Shown here piece by piece: positions 33,114 through 42,632 of a stretch of 64,000 nucleotides of DNA (positions are counted from its first letter, which is position 1; each line of letters opens with the position of its first letter). The notes under the pieces were generated by a model. It was given only the letters and a program-made list of their open reading frames with translations. It was not told the origin of the DNA and made no database searches. The DNA lies in IMG/VR virus record IMGVR_UViG_3300002835_000075, positions 36,368-100,367 of that record; one strand, written 5' to 3'. Position numbers and translations under genes: made by a program. This DNA is from a virus.

Positions 33114-33506
33114 TTAAGAGTTTAAACCGTTTCTTCCTCCAAGTTGAACTGATCCTAATTGTGTAATTGGATTTCCATACAACCCAGTCCACTCTGGATG
33201 TGGTAATGTTACTTCATTTACAGTTGTTCCTGGACCACATGGACAACAAATAACACAACCATTATATTCTGTTCCTGCAGAAAAAGGAATACTTGAACTA
33301 CAAGCAAAACAAGAATCAAATAATGTTGCTAATTCATATACGGGTCCTGGTATGGTTGATCCACTAACAAAAGTTGCACATAATATTTCTCCAGTAAGTC
33401 CATTTATAACGGAATAGGTGTCTCCTGTAACTAAAGGAGTTCCATTGTCATTTACATTGACAAAAACTCCCGATTGATCACATAATTCAAAACTTTGAAT
33501 TGCCAT
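33114..33506 (-). CDS. Cysteine-rich probable virion protein (130 aa)
   Basis: A beta-rich, Gly/Thr-rich protein with clustered cysteines (FDSCFACSSS, GCVICCPCGPG) that may bind metal. No signal peptide is present. It is probably part of the structural operon with the 488-residue protein upstream; a candidate late promoter lies between them. The family is not recognised. Confidence 0.6.
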   Translation of the reverse strand: MAIQSFELCDQSGVFVNVNDNGTPLVTGDTYSVINGLTGEILCATFVSGSTIPGPVYELATLFDSCFACSSSIPFSAGTEYNGCVICCPCGPGTTVNEVTLPHPEWTGLYGNPITQLGSVQLGGRNGLNS

Positions 33507-33521
33507 AATATTGTTTTTCTT

Positions 33522-33529
33522 AATAAATA
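33522..33529 (-). promoter_or_regulatory. Candidate late promoter (minus-strand TATTTATT)
   Basis: 15 bases before the start at 33506. Confidence 0.5.
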
Positions 33530-33534
33530 TCTAA

Positions 33535-35001
33535 TTATTCTGTTTTCTCGTTTACGATTTGAAAATTAATTTGTTCTTTATAAACATTAATTTGACCTGA
33601 AGTCGTAACTTTAATATCGACAAAATACATATTTGGTATTTTATCTCTTGTATCAAAAATGAAATAATATTCATTTGGTGTTCTATTCAAAGGAGTCCAA
33701 TCTTGAACAATAACTTCAGTTTGACCCTCTCTAACATAAACTCTGTATTGACCATCAACATTTGGTAGTTGTTTGTTTGTTGTGTATGCTTGTTTAATAA
33801 TAACCCCAACTTTTCTAACATCTGTATTTAAGATTTTCTCATTTTGTTTCAATCCATAATAGGTAAAACCATATTGAGATGGGTCATTTGTTGATGCTCC
33901 AATTTGAATGGATTTTTGTATTGGATAGACCGTAAACTCATTAGTCTGATTAGGTAAAGAAAATCCGTTTAATTTAATATTTGACCAAGTATCCGTAAAC
34001 ATACATGGTGTTTTGTATCCTGTAAGTGGTGGTAATGTGACTTCATAAACCCCTTTTGTTCTAAGACAAGTTGATAAGTTTTGAAGTCCAATAATCGGTG
34101 TTCCTGAAGAATCGGAAATTGAAACTCGAGGTGTTTGGTCTAAGTTTTTGAAATCCCCATCTTCATAAATGTATAAGTATAACTTATTAACTTTTCCCAT
34201 TGAAAAGTTGTTTCTATCGTCTTCGATTAAATCATTATAATTGGTTAATAAATAAGGTTCGTAAAATGTTTGAGTATGACGGGTGAAAAAACCAACCGAA
34301 TAACTACCTGTAGTTCCACTTAAATTTTCTACCTCAGGGAGATAAGCAATACCCCAACCTGTGGATCCAGTTAGTGTATTGTTTAAAATCATATTGATTT
34401 CATATGTCATGTCAAATTCAATATCTTCATTACCAAATTCAAAATGTTGGATATCAACAATCGTAAGAGCAGAAAAAGGAACTGGTCCCAAATTTCTATT
34501 ATCATATATACCTTCTTGTTCCCAATTTTTAATTGTCGATCTTTGATACCAATTTGATGGTCTGTTAGAATATGCTCTGTTTGGACCTATTGGGTCTCCG
34601 TAGTCATAAAAATCATAACCAACACCTTCGTCCCATGTTTGTGGTTGGTTATTATCAAAATCAATTGGGGGTATTCTAAATAAAATTAAATCAAATGAAG
34701 TAGCCCTCATACTACCGTCAGGCATAGACGTATTTAATAACTCTGCGTTAAATGCTGAGGTATTTGTCATTTTTAAAGTATGGGTAATTTGATTATTACA
34801 ACTTGTAGAAATTACTCCTGTTAATATTTTTTCTCGTAATAAAGTTAAGTCTAGGTCAAAAATGAATCTTGAATAACCAATTGGATTTTGAACTCCACCG
34901 TCACCGTAATATAGTTGCATTACAGGATTTCTTCCGGTATTTACATAACTATTTAAAACTATGGTGTTATTTCTACTAAAATAGGAATTATTAATTGACA
35001 T
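33535..35001 (-). CDS. Large structural protein, probably tail or baseplate (488 aa)
   Basis: An all-beta type composition rich in Asn, Thr, Tyr and Gly, with no enzyme motif or membrane segment. The C-terminal quarter (VGVIIKQAYTTNKQLPNVDG, then QYRVYVREGQTEVIV) looks like an immunoglobulin-like or carbohydrate-binding sheet. It is encoded next to the gp5-like baseplate protein and has a candidate late promoter, so I infer a baseplate-associated virion protein. The exact family is not recognised. Confidence 0.6.
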   Translation of the reverse strand: MSINNSYFSRNNTIVLNSYVNTGRNPVMQLYYGDGGVQNPIGYSRFIFDLDLTLLREKILTGVISTSCNNQITHTLKMTNTSAFNAELLNTSMPDGSMRATSFDLILFRIPPIDFDNNQPQTWDEGVGYDFYDYGDPIGPNRAYSNRPSNWYQRSTIKNWEQEGIYDNRNLGPVPFSALTIVDIQHFEFGNEDIEFDMTYEINMILNNTLTGSTGWGIAYLPEVENLSGTTGSYSVGFFTRHTQTFYEPYLLTNYNDLIEDDRNNFSMGKVNKLYLYIYEDGDFKNLDQTPRVSISDSSGTPIIGLQNLSTCLRTKGVYEVTLPPLTGYKTPCMFTDTWSNIKLNGFSLPNQTNEFTVYPIQKSIQIGASTNDPSQYGFTYYGLKQNEKILNTDVRKVGVIIKQAYTTNKQLPNVDGQYRVYVREGQTEVIVQDWTPLNRTPNEYYFIFDTRDKIPNMYFVDIKVTTSGQINVYKEQINFQIVNEKTE

Positions 35002-35013
35002 TTATCTTTTTAT

Positions 35014-35021
35014 AATAAATA
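35014..35021 (-). promoter_or_regulatory. Candidate late promoter (minus-strand TATTTATT)
   Basis: 12 bases before the start at 35001. It overlaps the stop region of no other gene. Confidence 0.5.
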
Positions 35022-36575
35022 TCAATTGATTCTAATATTTTGATTTAAAATTGAATTGTCTGCGTCTTGAAGAATTTTCCTTATTTCTTCTAACTTTGTT
35101 CCGTCGGTTCCAATTGGTATTGGAGCTTTATTTATGTTATGAACGTGAGACCCTAAGAAATCTACAATCAATTTCAATAACTTCATAAGTTCATCACCTC
35201 TTACCATCGGATCTGTATTTGGTAATATTTGATTTGTGAAATATTCTTGGTCTATTCCGTATAGAGTTTCTTTTGGTTGAAGGTTAATTTTTGATTTGGA
35301 TGGAATATCTGTTTTGTGTGATAATAAATAAACAAAGTCTGCGCCAACGGTTCCATAAGAAACAGGATTTGGTTTATATCTTGGTTGTTCTAAAGTTTCT
35401 GTGGTTGGTGTCAATTGTTCTCCAACTACGTTTTTTTGCCAAACAAGGACGCTACCAAATTGTTTATCGGAAGGTAATAATTTTATTCTTCTAAAAAAAC
35501 TATTCACCGTATTGAATTCTGTTGATGCGGAAGACGACAATTTATCTATATTATTTTTAGAGGGTCTAAAATAAAAAGGAAATTGATTTTTTAATGTTGT
35601 TGAGTTTTCAAAAGGAAATTGTTGATATCCATCTACATTTATTTTTCCTTGGTTTATCCCCCCAATAAATTGATTTATAATTTTAACCCCCTCATCCAAA
35701 GTTTTTCCTGTAAAATCTAATGAATACTCAACACCACTTTTGAAAGTATCTAAAGGTGTTGTCATTTTGATTTCACTAGATTTAGTTCCGTCTTTAGGTA
35801 ATAAAGAATATAATTTAATGTTTCCATTATACACAGTTGTTCCAGTAACACCACCACCGCTTGTAAAACCTGTGATCGTAAATTCGTTGGTTACTTCCCA
35901 CTCCACTAATTTTTTGACTAATTGTGTTTTGTTTTCTAAAAATCTTTTTTTAACGGGATCTGCAAATTCTTTTTCTAAATCAAACAAAGATATTTGTAAA
36001 AAAGATCTATTTTGTCTTGGGCTTGGTAAATTAAATCCTGCCGTTTGGACCGGTATATTTTTTCCTGCCCTTATTAATACATCACTTTTTTTAACAACAA
36101 CATCGGCAGTTCCCCTACCTAATAAAGAATTGTCACCAGGTTCAGGGTAAATACCTTTAGTATTGTCCTTGTTTTCAAAAGTTAATGGGTCTTTAATGTT
36201 ATTTGCTTGTTTCAAAAACTCTCCACTTGCAAGTAACGATTCGCTATTCCTCCAATACTCAAATAAATTGTTTTGGGGTCTTGTTATTGGTCCTTGAACA
36301 TAAAATTTACTATTGTCTAATTGTTGGTCTAAGTTATATAGAAATATATGAACGTATTCGTCCACTTGTGGAACTTGACTAACATAATAAGGTAATAACG
36401 GTAAATAAATTAAAGGGTCTTTTTTTGTCCAAGGATCAACAGTTGGGTTCCAATCTTCAGGTAAAACTTGGGACTCAACGACATCAATCGGTAATGCTCT
36501 AATTCTACCAAGCATTAACGGATCTTGATTGTTTAAAACGATTCCCTGAAATATTATTTTCTTTGGATTAGCCAT
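35022..36575 (-). CDS. Baseplate hub protein with gp5-like OB domain (517 aa)
   Basis: The N-terminus has the pattern of the OB-fold domain of T4 gp5 and related spike proteins: GIVLNNQDPLMLGRIRALPI, then PLIYLPLLPYYVSQVPQVDE, then YVHIFL. This domain sits at the centre of the baseplate. A long middle region follows and a helical end (LMKLLKLIVDFLGSHVHNIN) typical of proteins that continue into a spike. No lysozyme domain is visible. It overlaps the next upstream small gene by 8 bases, forming an operon with the 642-residue protein. Confidence 0.7.
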   Translation of the reverse strand: MANPKKIIFQGIVLNNQDPLMLGRIRALPIDVVESQVLPEDWNPTVDPWTKKDPLIYLPLLPYYVSQVPQVDEYVHIFLYNLDQQLDNSKFYVQGPITRPQNNLFEYWRNSESLLASGEFLKQANNIKDPLTFENKDNTKGIYPEPGDNSLLGRGTADVVVKKSDVLIRAGKNIPVQTAGFNLPSPRQNRSFLQISLFDLEKEFADPVKKRFLENKTQLVKKLVEWEVTNEFTITGFTSGGGVTGTTVYNGNIKLYSLLPKDGTKSSEIKMTTPLDTFKSGVEYSLDFTGKTLDEGVKIINQFIGGINQGKINVDGYQQFPFENSTTLKNQFPFYFRPSKNNIDKLSSSASTEFNTVNSFFRRIKLLPSDKQFGSVLVWQKNVVGEQLTPTTETLEQPRYKPNPVSYGTVGADFVYLLSHKTDIPSKSKINLQPKETLYGIDQEYFTNQILPNTDPMVRGDELMKLLKLIVDFLGSHVHNINKAPIPIGTDGTKLEEIRKILQDADNSILNQNIRIN

Positions 36576-36807
36576 TTATTTTATTTCTTTCACTATGTTC
36601 TTTATGTAATAAATTATAAGTGTTTTCTAATTTATCTAAATGGTGAGTTAGTTTGATGATATTTTCTTTTGTGAACTTAAAGTCCTCTTGTATAAAGTCC
36701 ATTGCTAACTGTAAATCTTTATTTGATCTTTCTTTATATTCTTTGATGATCATCAAAATTTCACCAGACTTAATTTTTTTTTCTTGTAAATCAAATGAAT
36801 TTTCCAT
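36568..36807 (-). CDS. Small coiled-coil protein (79 aa)
   Basis: An almost entirely helical, charged protein with heptad-like spacing (IIKLTHHLDKLENTYNLLHK). It overlaps the genes on both sides (17 and 8 bases), so translation of the three is probably coupled. It may be an assembly chaperone or a small baseplate part. The family is not recognised. Confidence 0.6.
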   Translation of the reverse strand: MENSFDLQEKKIKSGEILMIIKEYKERSNKDLQLAMDFIQEDFKFTKENIIKLTHHLDKLENTYNLLHKEHSERNKING

Positions 36808-38719
36808 ATGCGTCTTTTGGAATTGTAATACCCGCAGGTGTAATTGTTAATGGACCAATACCGATTGCAACTTTGCTGTTTTCGGCAATTTCTTTGGAAT
36901 TTCCGTCAATCATGGCCTTAATTGCGGCCAAGAATTCATTTGGACTACCGTCAGGCATCGGACCTGTTGGTATTCCTAATTCTTGTAGGTTTTGGACCGT
37001 ATTTAAAAATGATCTGGTGGGTGAATAACCATCCAAAAATCTTGAGGTTAATAGAAGTGGTAAGGGAACATCACCGCCAGCATTGGCAATTGAGCTAATT
37101 TTCTTCGTCACTCCAATATTTAAAAGTTGTAAAAGTTCATCTAAAACGCTTCTACACTCTCTAAAATCTTTAACTATCTGAACAAGTGCCGGAACGATTG
37201 CAACAATTGACAAAATCATAAGGTATTTTTTTCTTTGTTTTTCTGTGACAATATCTTTCAAAATCAAAGACACCAAAAGTTTAATTTCTTTTTTTAATTC
37301 ATCAAAAACTGCCTTTGTGAATATTGCAGATATTTTTGTTAGAACTTGGTTGAAAAAGTTTTTGAATTTTTTTAAAAATTCTTCTATATTGCTAATGTCT
37401 TTGAATATTGGTTGATTGACCATGCCAGCGGCAATCATAACAGGTAAAACCGTTTTTGGGGATAAAACCGTGTTCATAACCGCCTTTATAAATTGTTGGA
37501 AAAAGCTTGTATCGACAGATAGTTTAAATGCCGGGTCTTCGTCTATAACAGGATAAATTATTCCAAGAGCGTCATTAATTTCATTAAGATCAGATGTATT
37601 TTCAAAAAAATTAAGATTGTCTAAAGCCGTTACAACCGCATCAACATTCAAAGGGATTTGTATATTATCACAATCTTCAAATTCAATTACTCCCTTTTTT
37701 ATGTTAGATGTTAGTTGGTCGATAACTCTTAAATCGATATCATTGAACTCATAAAAAGACTCATCAACATTATCAACCTCAGAGAGTTTAGAAGTCCCAC
37801 CAACTTCGATTTCTTCATTTCTATCAGAACAAAGACCTAAAATTCGTTGCATGATTATTAAACTCTTTTGTATTACTGACAACTTTAATTTTCCATCACC
37901 TCGACCAAAAGAAATTGCACCTGTAGTGTAATCAACTAAATTTGTGAAAAATGTTTTGTATTCTAAAATATCAATTGTGCTATAATAATCATTTAAAAAT
38001 TCATCAACGGTGGGATATGTTTGTCTAGGTTTTAAATCAACTTTAAAAAAACTACCTTGAACGGTTTGTAATGTTATTGGATCTAAATAATTGTCAACGT
38101 ATGTTATATCAAAAAGTTGTTGTTGTGATGTTCCATTATAGTTAGAACCAGCGACTACAGAATACGGTTGATTTAAGTTTTGAATTCTTTCATAAAGTTG
38201 TCTATTCATTGAGTAAGGAAACTGATTGAAAGGTGCATTTGTTTTTTCATAAAAAAACTTTCCGATTTTATCGTCAGGAGAGTTTTCAAAAATACCAAAT
38301 AAATCAACCGATTTTACCGGAATGTAATAAGTGAAATTAAACTGATATGATTGTTCGTCACTACAGGCCAATGCTTTTTTTACTTCGGAAGTTAATAGTT
38401 CCTTGATTTGTGGTTTAATTTTTTTTAGAGAATTTAAAAATATTCTTTTAATTAAAGTGTCGGTATCAAGTCCTGCACCACGAATTTGTTTTAATTGTTT
38501 AATTAATTCGTCTGTTAGAGTTTGAGTGCTTGTGGTATGTTTTTTTCTCCAACTCACAAATTTGTCAAGAGGTTGTGAAATAGCCTTATTGGCGATTTCT
38601 TGGGAGTCTCCAGCTTTTTTCTTTAATTTTTCACTACCCTCCTTGAAGTCCTTATACGTTTTATAAACGTTAGTTTTTTCGGTAGCCTTTCTTAACTCGT
38701 TATTTATATCAACAGCCAT
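36791..38719 (-). CDS. Large structural protein, baseplate region (642 aa)
   Basis: A long, mostly helical protein, with a lysine-rich N-terminal coiled region (about 1-110), a central mixed region, two hydrophobic helices (about 420-440 and 495-520, the second YLMILSIVAIVPALVQIV) and a Gly/Pro-rich end (PLTITPAGITIPKDAYG). The terminal motif resembles baseplate wedge-like virion proteins of T4-type freshwater phages, but I cannot name the T4 equivalent. The hydrophobic helices are notable in a soluble virion protein and might contact the host membrane. Confidence 0.6.
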   Translation of the reverse strand: MAVDINNELRKATEKTNVYKTYKDFKEGSEKLKKKAGDSQEIANKAISQPLDKFVSWRKKHTTSTQTLTDELIKQLKQIRGAGLDTDTLIKRIFLNSLKKIKPQIKELLTSEVKKALACSDEQSYQFNFTYYIPVKSVDLFGIFENSPDDKIGKFFYEKTNAPFNQFPYSMNRQLYERIQNLNQPYSVVAGSNYNGTSQQQLFDITYVDNYLDPITLQTVQGSFFKVDLKPRQTYPTVDEFLNDYYSTIDILEYKTFFTNLVDYTTGAISFGRGDGKLKLSVIQKSLIIMQRILGLCSDRNEEIEVGGTSKLSEVDNVDESFYEFNDIDLRVIDQLTSNIKKGVIEFEDCDNIQIPLNVDAVVTALDNLNFFENTSDLNEINDALGIIYPVIDEDPAFKLSVDTSFFQQFIKAVMNTVLSPKTVLPVMIAAGMVNQPIFKDISNIEEFLKKFKNFFNQVLTKISAIFTKAVFDELKKEIKLLVSLILKDIVTEKQRKKYLMILSIVAIVPALVQIVKDFRECRSVLDELLQLLNIGVTKKISSIANAGGDVPLPLLLTSRFLDGYSPTRSFLNTVQNLQELGIPTGPMPDGSPNEFLAAIKAMIDGNSKEIAENSKVAIGIGPLTITPAGITIPKDAYGKFI

Positions 38720-38725
38720 TTTTTA

Positions 38726-39097
38726 TTACTTCTTCATTTTATAAGTAGTGTCTTTGCTAATATCTTTTTTTAACAAATTTTGAAAAGTTTCATCGTCAAT
38801 ATCTAAATCGGTTAGAGTAAAGTCTTCTTCTTTATCTGTGTTTTTTTGCCACATTTGTGCTTGCAATTTTGATAAAGTAAGTTTTTTTTCAACACAATCG
38901 TTAATAATTTTTTGTTGTTTTTCAATCACCGGCCCGATCAATGTCATATCCTCGGGTTCTTTCATCATTGTTAGCATTTTGTTTTGAATTCTAATTGCGG
39001 TTTGTCTTTGTTCTACAAGTTCATTGTAAATTTCTTGCATCAATGCCAACATAGAATCCTTACTTAAATTAATTTCTTTTTTTGGTGGTCTTGGCAT
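38726..39097 (-). CDS. Coiled-coil phage protein (123 aa)
   Basis: A charged helical protein starting MPRPPKKEINLSKDSMLALM, with long coiled segments and an acidic C-terminal third (DLDIDDETFQNLL). It lies between the sigma factor gene and the baseplate genes in a tightly packed operon. It could be a regulator, co-activator or assembly protein. The family is not recognised. Confidence 0.6.
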   Translation of the reverse strand: MPRPPKKEINLSKDSMLALMQEIYNELVEQRQTAIRIQNKMLTMMKEPEDMTLIGPVIEKQQKIINDCVEKKLTLSKLQAQMWQKNTDKEEDFTLTDLDIDDETFQNLLKKDISKDTTYKMKK

Positions 39098-39108
39098 GTC
39101 AATATTTT

Positions 39109-39852
39109 TTATTTTAGTAATTCTTGGACTAACTCGTAATACATTTTTTTGTATTTTTTAATAGAGTTTCTTATTTCTTTTGTAGATAAATTAGTCATTT
39201 CCCTAAGTTCAAAAAGAATTATATTTTTATTGAATTTATTATTATTTGTGTCAGGAAAAATTGTCCCGTAGTTTTCGAATAAATCGTGAATTGCCGAACC
39301 TAATTTTTTTTCTTGTTCATCAAGTTCATCTTGTTCTAAATCAAATCTAAGTTTTTCTAAAAACTTTTTTATAATATATTCTGAACTAATTTCATCTTTA
39401 TCAATTAAGTAAGACATTTCAGGACGATTGCATAAGTCAGAAGAAATGTCTTCATAAGAAATTTTTCTATTAATTTCTTTTTGGTCTTTCATGATTTGAC
39501 CCATCAAATAATTCTTACAAATTGTTCCAAAATATGAATAAGCCTTTTTTTCTTTTGATGGTTTAAATTTGTCAATTTTGGTCATCAAAAAGGAATGTGT
39601 ATCAACATGAACTTCTTCATAATTCATATCTTTTCTATACAACTTATATCTTCTAATTATAGAAGAAATCATCTTATCTAAAGGATGTCTTAAAAACTCA
39701 TTATAAATCTTATTTTTTTCTTCAAAGGTTTCCGCTATCAAAAAAAGTTTGACAGCGGTCTCCTCACGTTCATCAAAATAGTTATTTAACTTAGGTTTTC
39801 TTCCTTTCTTTTTCTTTTCTGCTAATAACTCAGTTTCATTTTCTAACATCAA
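39109..39852 (-). CDS. Candidate late sigma factor, T4 gp55-like (247 aa)
   Basis: A small sigma-70-type protein that would direct host RNA polymerase to late promoters. The region-2-like core is visible: IYNEFLRHPLDKMISSIIRR, followed by DTHSFLMTKIDKFKPSKEKK and AYSYFGTICKNYLMGQIMKD. The spacing and the KxxxYSYFxTIxKNYL signature match the gp55 group. The C-terminal part has a possible helix-turn-helix (MTNLSTKEIRNSIKKYKKMY). Its start overlaps the stop of the glycosyltransferase upstream. Its probable target is the TATTTAT motif found throughout the window. Confidence 0.75.
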   Translation of the reverse strand: MMLENETELLAEKKKKGRKPKLNNYFDEREETAVKLFLIAETFEEKNKIYNEFLRHPLDKMISSIIRRYKLYRKDMNYEEVHVDTHSFLMTKIDKFKPSKEKKAYSYFGTICKNYLMGQIMKDQKEINRKISYEDISSDLCNRPEMSYLIDKDEISSEYIIKKFLEKLRFDLEQDELDEQEKKLGSAIHDLFENYGTIFPDTNNNKFNKNIILFELREMTNLSTKEIRNSIKKYKKMYYELVQELLK

Positions 39853-40655
39853 ACTTCTTGGGGTTCATATTTTATTTCTCTTTCGCTGGTGTAGAAATAT
39901 TCTTTTTTAGCCGAATCAATCCAAAATTTAGCCTCATCTTGAGTTATTTTGTTTTCACCATTTTTATAGTTCCAAAAGATCGACCCCTCTCTCAAATTTG
40001 TATGTTTATAACCTATTTTAGGGATTGTCATAATTTTTGCCGAGTTATATGTCAATCTTAAAAATAGTTCATAACCAAAAGTCAACTTCATATTTGATTT
40101 CAAACCACCAACTTCTTGATACTTTTCTTTATTGAATACCATACCCGAAATTTGAAAGTTTTGAAATCCTTGCAAAGTTTCATTTGTTAAAATACCCATC
40201 TCTGATGAGACATTCGCAGCAAAAGTCGCTTCATTTGTAAAACCCGCAAAAACTAACTTATCATCAACATCTACAACAATAGGTAGAAAAGCATCTACAT
40301 CATTATAAATATCAATATATTTAGAAACATTTTTGAACCAAATGTTTGAATATTCGTCGTCAAATTCTAAAATTGAACACCAATTAGAGTTTGCGATACT
40401 AACCCCATGGTTTACTTGTTTTGAAAAGTTGGGTTTACTTGTCCATGGTTCTAAGGTCACGGTCAGACCACTGAAATCATACTCATACAAATACGAGTTC
40501 AAATAATCTTCATTTCCATGGACGATAATTAATTCTTTTAAATATTCGTCTTGGTATCTTACAGACTGAATGCATTTTTCAAAAAAGTCTGTGAAGGCTA
40601 AAGTTTTTCCTGTTTTGATAGGAAGAATTACTGATATTTGGTTTTTTGTTGTCAT
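39849..40655 (-). CDS. Family-2-like glycosyltransferase (268 aa)
   Basis: The GT-A fold start is visible (ISVILPIKTGKTLAFTDFFE), with VNHGVSIANSNWCSILEFDD in place of the usual DDD metal motif (EFDDEY). It would transfer a sugar from a nucleotide donor. No membrane segment is seen. The gene opens the sugar cluster at its 3' side and overlaps the sigma factor gene by 4 bases, so glycosylation and late transcription genes share a transcript. Donor and acceptor are unknown. Confidence 0.7.
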   Translation of the reverse strand: MTTKNQISVILPIKTGKTLAFTDFFEKCIQSVRYQDEYLKELIIVHGNEDYLNSYLYEYDFSGLTVTLEPWTSKPNFSKQVNHGVSIANSNWCSILEFDDEYSNIWFKNVSKYIDIYNDVDAFLPIVVDVDDKLVFAGFTNEATFAANVSSEMGILTNETLQGFQNFQISGMVFNKEKYQEVGGLKSNMKLTFGYELFLRLTYNSAKIMTIPKIGYKHTNLREGSIFWNYKNGENKITQDEAKFWIDSAKKEYFYTSEREIKYEPQEV

Positions 40656-40657
40656 AA

Positions 40658-41716
40658 TTATATTGTTTCAAATTTAGAAAGTTGATCTTCGAAAGATTGT
40701 AATCTTTTTTCGAATAGTTCATTAAATAGGTTTAAAGTGTTAGTTTCAAATTGTTCTTTTGTTGAAATTGAATTGATAGTTTGTTCCATTCTTTCAAAAA
40801 GTTCAGGATTTAAATTATCCTCTAACCAATTTTGGATATAGTCAGCCAATACATCAACAATTATAGTTTTGTTGTTTATCCATAGACCATTATCTTCATT
40901 CATCCAAGAAGGAATTACATCTGGAACCAATCCTAACACAGGAATTCCCATTTTCATAGATTCAAGTGGAAATGTCCCGAACGAACTTGTTTGATCGATC
41001 CAAATTGAAATGAAGCTATCTTTCATTCCTTGGCTAAATTCTTTTTCTGACAAACCTCTTAAATCTCTAAAACTAATCCATCTATATTGTGGAAATTTAA
41101 CATAAAAAGTTTTGATAAGATTTGCGGTGTCTCTTTGGTCTCTTGTGTGAATATTAATTACAGTTTTTGGTGGGAATGGATTTCTTTCAAAACATTCAGA
41201 GATGTATGGTTCAACAACATCCACTGAAACATTTCTCATTACCGATTCGATTAATTCTTTTTGTTTATTTGATGTTGTAATACACTTGTAAAACCCTAAC
41301 TGAGACCATGATTGACCTGGTTGTAAAGTTTCAAAAATATGGTCGAAGGCTTGTGATAATACAATTTTACCACATGGTAGTTTTGTAATTTGATCCATTA
41401 CAAATCCGTAGATTTCAGGAATGATAATTAAATCGTCAGGTGAAATTTCTAAACTTGTTCCTTCGATCGCTCTATGTTCTAATTCTGACATATACTCTTC
41501 ACCTAACCAAGAAGAAACACCAAAGTATTCGGGTTTTTCGTGTAAAATGATAGAATTATATCCACCTCTTTTTAATGTTAGTGCCATTTGATAAATGTAT
41601 CTAACAGACGCTTTTGCGTTTCCTTTAGTGTCTTGAACCACAAAATAAATTCTTGAAAGTTTTTCTTTCATATTATTTATGGATTTTTCCAATTTTTCGT
41701 AATTTTCAGTGCTCAT
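40658..41716 (-). CDS. GT-B-like glycosyltransferase (352 aa)
   Basis: A two-domain pattern: an N-terminal Rossmann-like half (RIYFVVQDTKGNAKASVRYI) and a C-terminal half with SFGTFPLESMKMGIPVLGLV, the family-4-type donor-binding motif with the conserved Glu. Sequence before it (DLRGLSEKEFSQGMKDSFIS) fits the usual linker. It is probably a cytosolic glycosyltransferase. A long helical C-terminus follows. The acceptor is unknown. Confidence 0.7.
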   Translation of the reverse strand: MSTENYEKLEKSINNMKEKLSRIYFVVQDTKGNAKASVRYIYQMALTLKRGGYNSIILHEKPEYFGVSSWLGEEYMSELEHRAIEGTSLEISPDDLIIIPEIYGFVMDQITKLPCGKIVLSQAFDHIFETLQPGQSWSQLGFYKCITTSNKQKELIESVMRNVSVDVVEPYISECFERNPFPPKTVINIHTRDQRDTANLIKTFYVKFPQYRWISFRDLRGLSEKEFSQGMKDSFISIWIDQTSSFGTFPLESMKMGIPVLGLVPDVIPSWMNEDNGLWINNKTIIVDVLADYIQNWLEDNLNPELFERMEQTINSISTKEQFETNTLNLFNELFEKRLQSFEDQLSKFETI

Positions 41717-41722
41717 GATATA

Positions 41723-41980
41723 TTATAGTTTATTTATTATGTTCTTTACTCTAAGTGTATTAAAAGAAATTTTAAATGGAATAGTTAATTCGCTATTATT
41801 AGGACCTAATTTTTCATCAACAGACTCGGCTTCGGTCATAACGGTCTCTAACATCATCTTTATCATTTCGTATTTCACTAAATGAACTTGTGTTTCTCCT
41901 GTAGAATTTGTTAGTTCTATTTCTTTTTCTAATTTATCTAAATCGATATAATAATTTTCACCAAAAGTATTAAATAACAT
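41723..41980 (-). CDS. Small phage protein in the sugar cluster (85 aa)
   Basis: An acidic alpha/beta protein (MLFNTFGENYYIDLDKLEKE) without a recognised motif. It overlaps the degenerate HAD gene by 11 bases. Similar small proteins often accompany phage nucleotide or sugar genes. Function is unknown. Confidence 0.6.
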   Translation of the reverse strand: MLFNTFGENYYIDLDKLEKEIELTNSTGETQVHLVKYEMIKMMLETVMTEAESVDEKLGPNNSELTIPFKISFNTLRVKNIINKL

Positions 41981-42632
41981 TTTTTATTTTTTTAATCATT
42001 TCACTGAATTCAGAAATAGAATTTATTTCATATTTTGATTCAATTTGTTTATTGTAATTTGTGTTGTATTTTACAACAATTTTATTTTCGGGTTTATCTA
42101 ATAATAACTCAGGATTCGATGTAAGTAAAATATCAACTTCATTCCACATATTATTTTTTGTTGATTCACTGTAAAAAATAACTTTTTCCAATAAACAACC
42201 GAACTTAGATAAAAAAAATAAGGTTGATGGTTTTGATTTTCCAATTTCGTTTGATACTATAGTAAGTTGAAATTCATCTCTAAATTCAAAGTAGATGTCG
42301 TTTAGAACATTGAATGTTGTCATTTCTGTTGATGGTGAGTGACCAAAAATCTCCATGGCAAAGTCTTCATACAAAAAACTAAACAATTCTTCATCCGATT
42401 GAAAAGAGTAGTGGTTTTGTAGATTTAAAGACGTAACCTCCGAAATTTTTTTATATTCAAAATTACTTTCTTCCGACTCAATTAATGACGTATTTCCAGA
42501 TAGATCTAATTCAAAAGTTTGACCTAAAAACTCCTCATCTTTTTTTTCTATTAAATTTTTTTGATAAACTAAATCAAATTTAAGAATTGTGTCCCTTAAA
42601 ACACCATTCACATCAATTCCTATCTTCATCAT
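41970..42632 (-). CDS. HAD-like protein with altered active site (220 aa)
   Basis: The N-terminus KIGIDVNGVLRDTI resembles HAD motif I (DxDGVL), but the second Asp is Asn (DVN). That Asp normally acts as general acid in phosphatases. A motif II-like LTIVSNEIGKSK and lysine follow. The motif IV acidic pair is replaced by DILLTSNPELL. It may therefore bind rather than hydrolyse phosphorylated substrates, or be a nucleotidase variant. It lies between PhoH and the sugar genes and overlaps both neighbours (20 bases with PhoH). Confidence 0.6.
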   Translation of the reverse strand: MMKIGIDVNGVLRDTILKFDLVYQKNLIEKKDEEFLGQTFELDLSGNTSLIESEESNFEYKKISEVTSLNLQNHYSFQSDEELFSFLYEDFAMEIFGHSPSTEMTTFNVLNDIYFEFRDEFQLTIVSNEIGKSKPSTLFFLSKFGCLLEKVIFYSESTKNNMWNEVDILLTSNPELLLDKPENKIVVKYNTNYNKQIESKYEINSISEFSEMIKKIKNVI

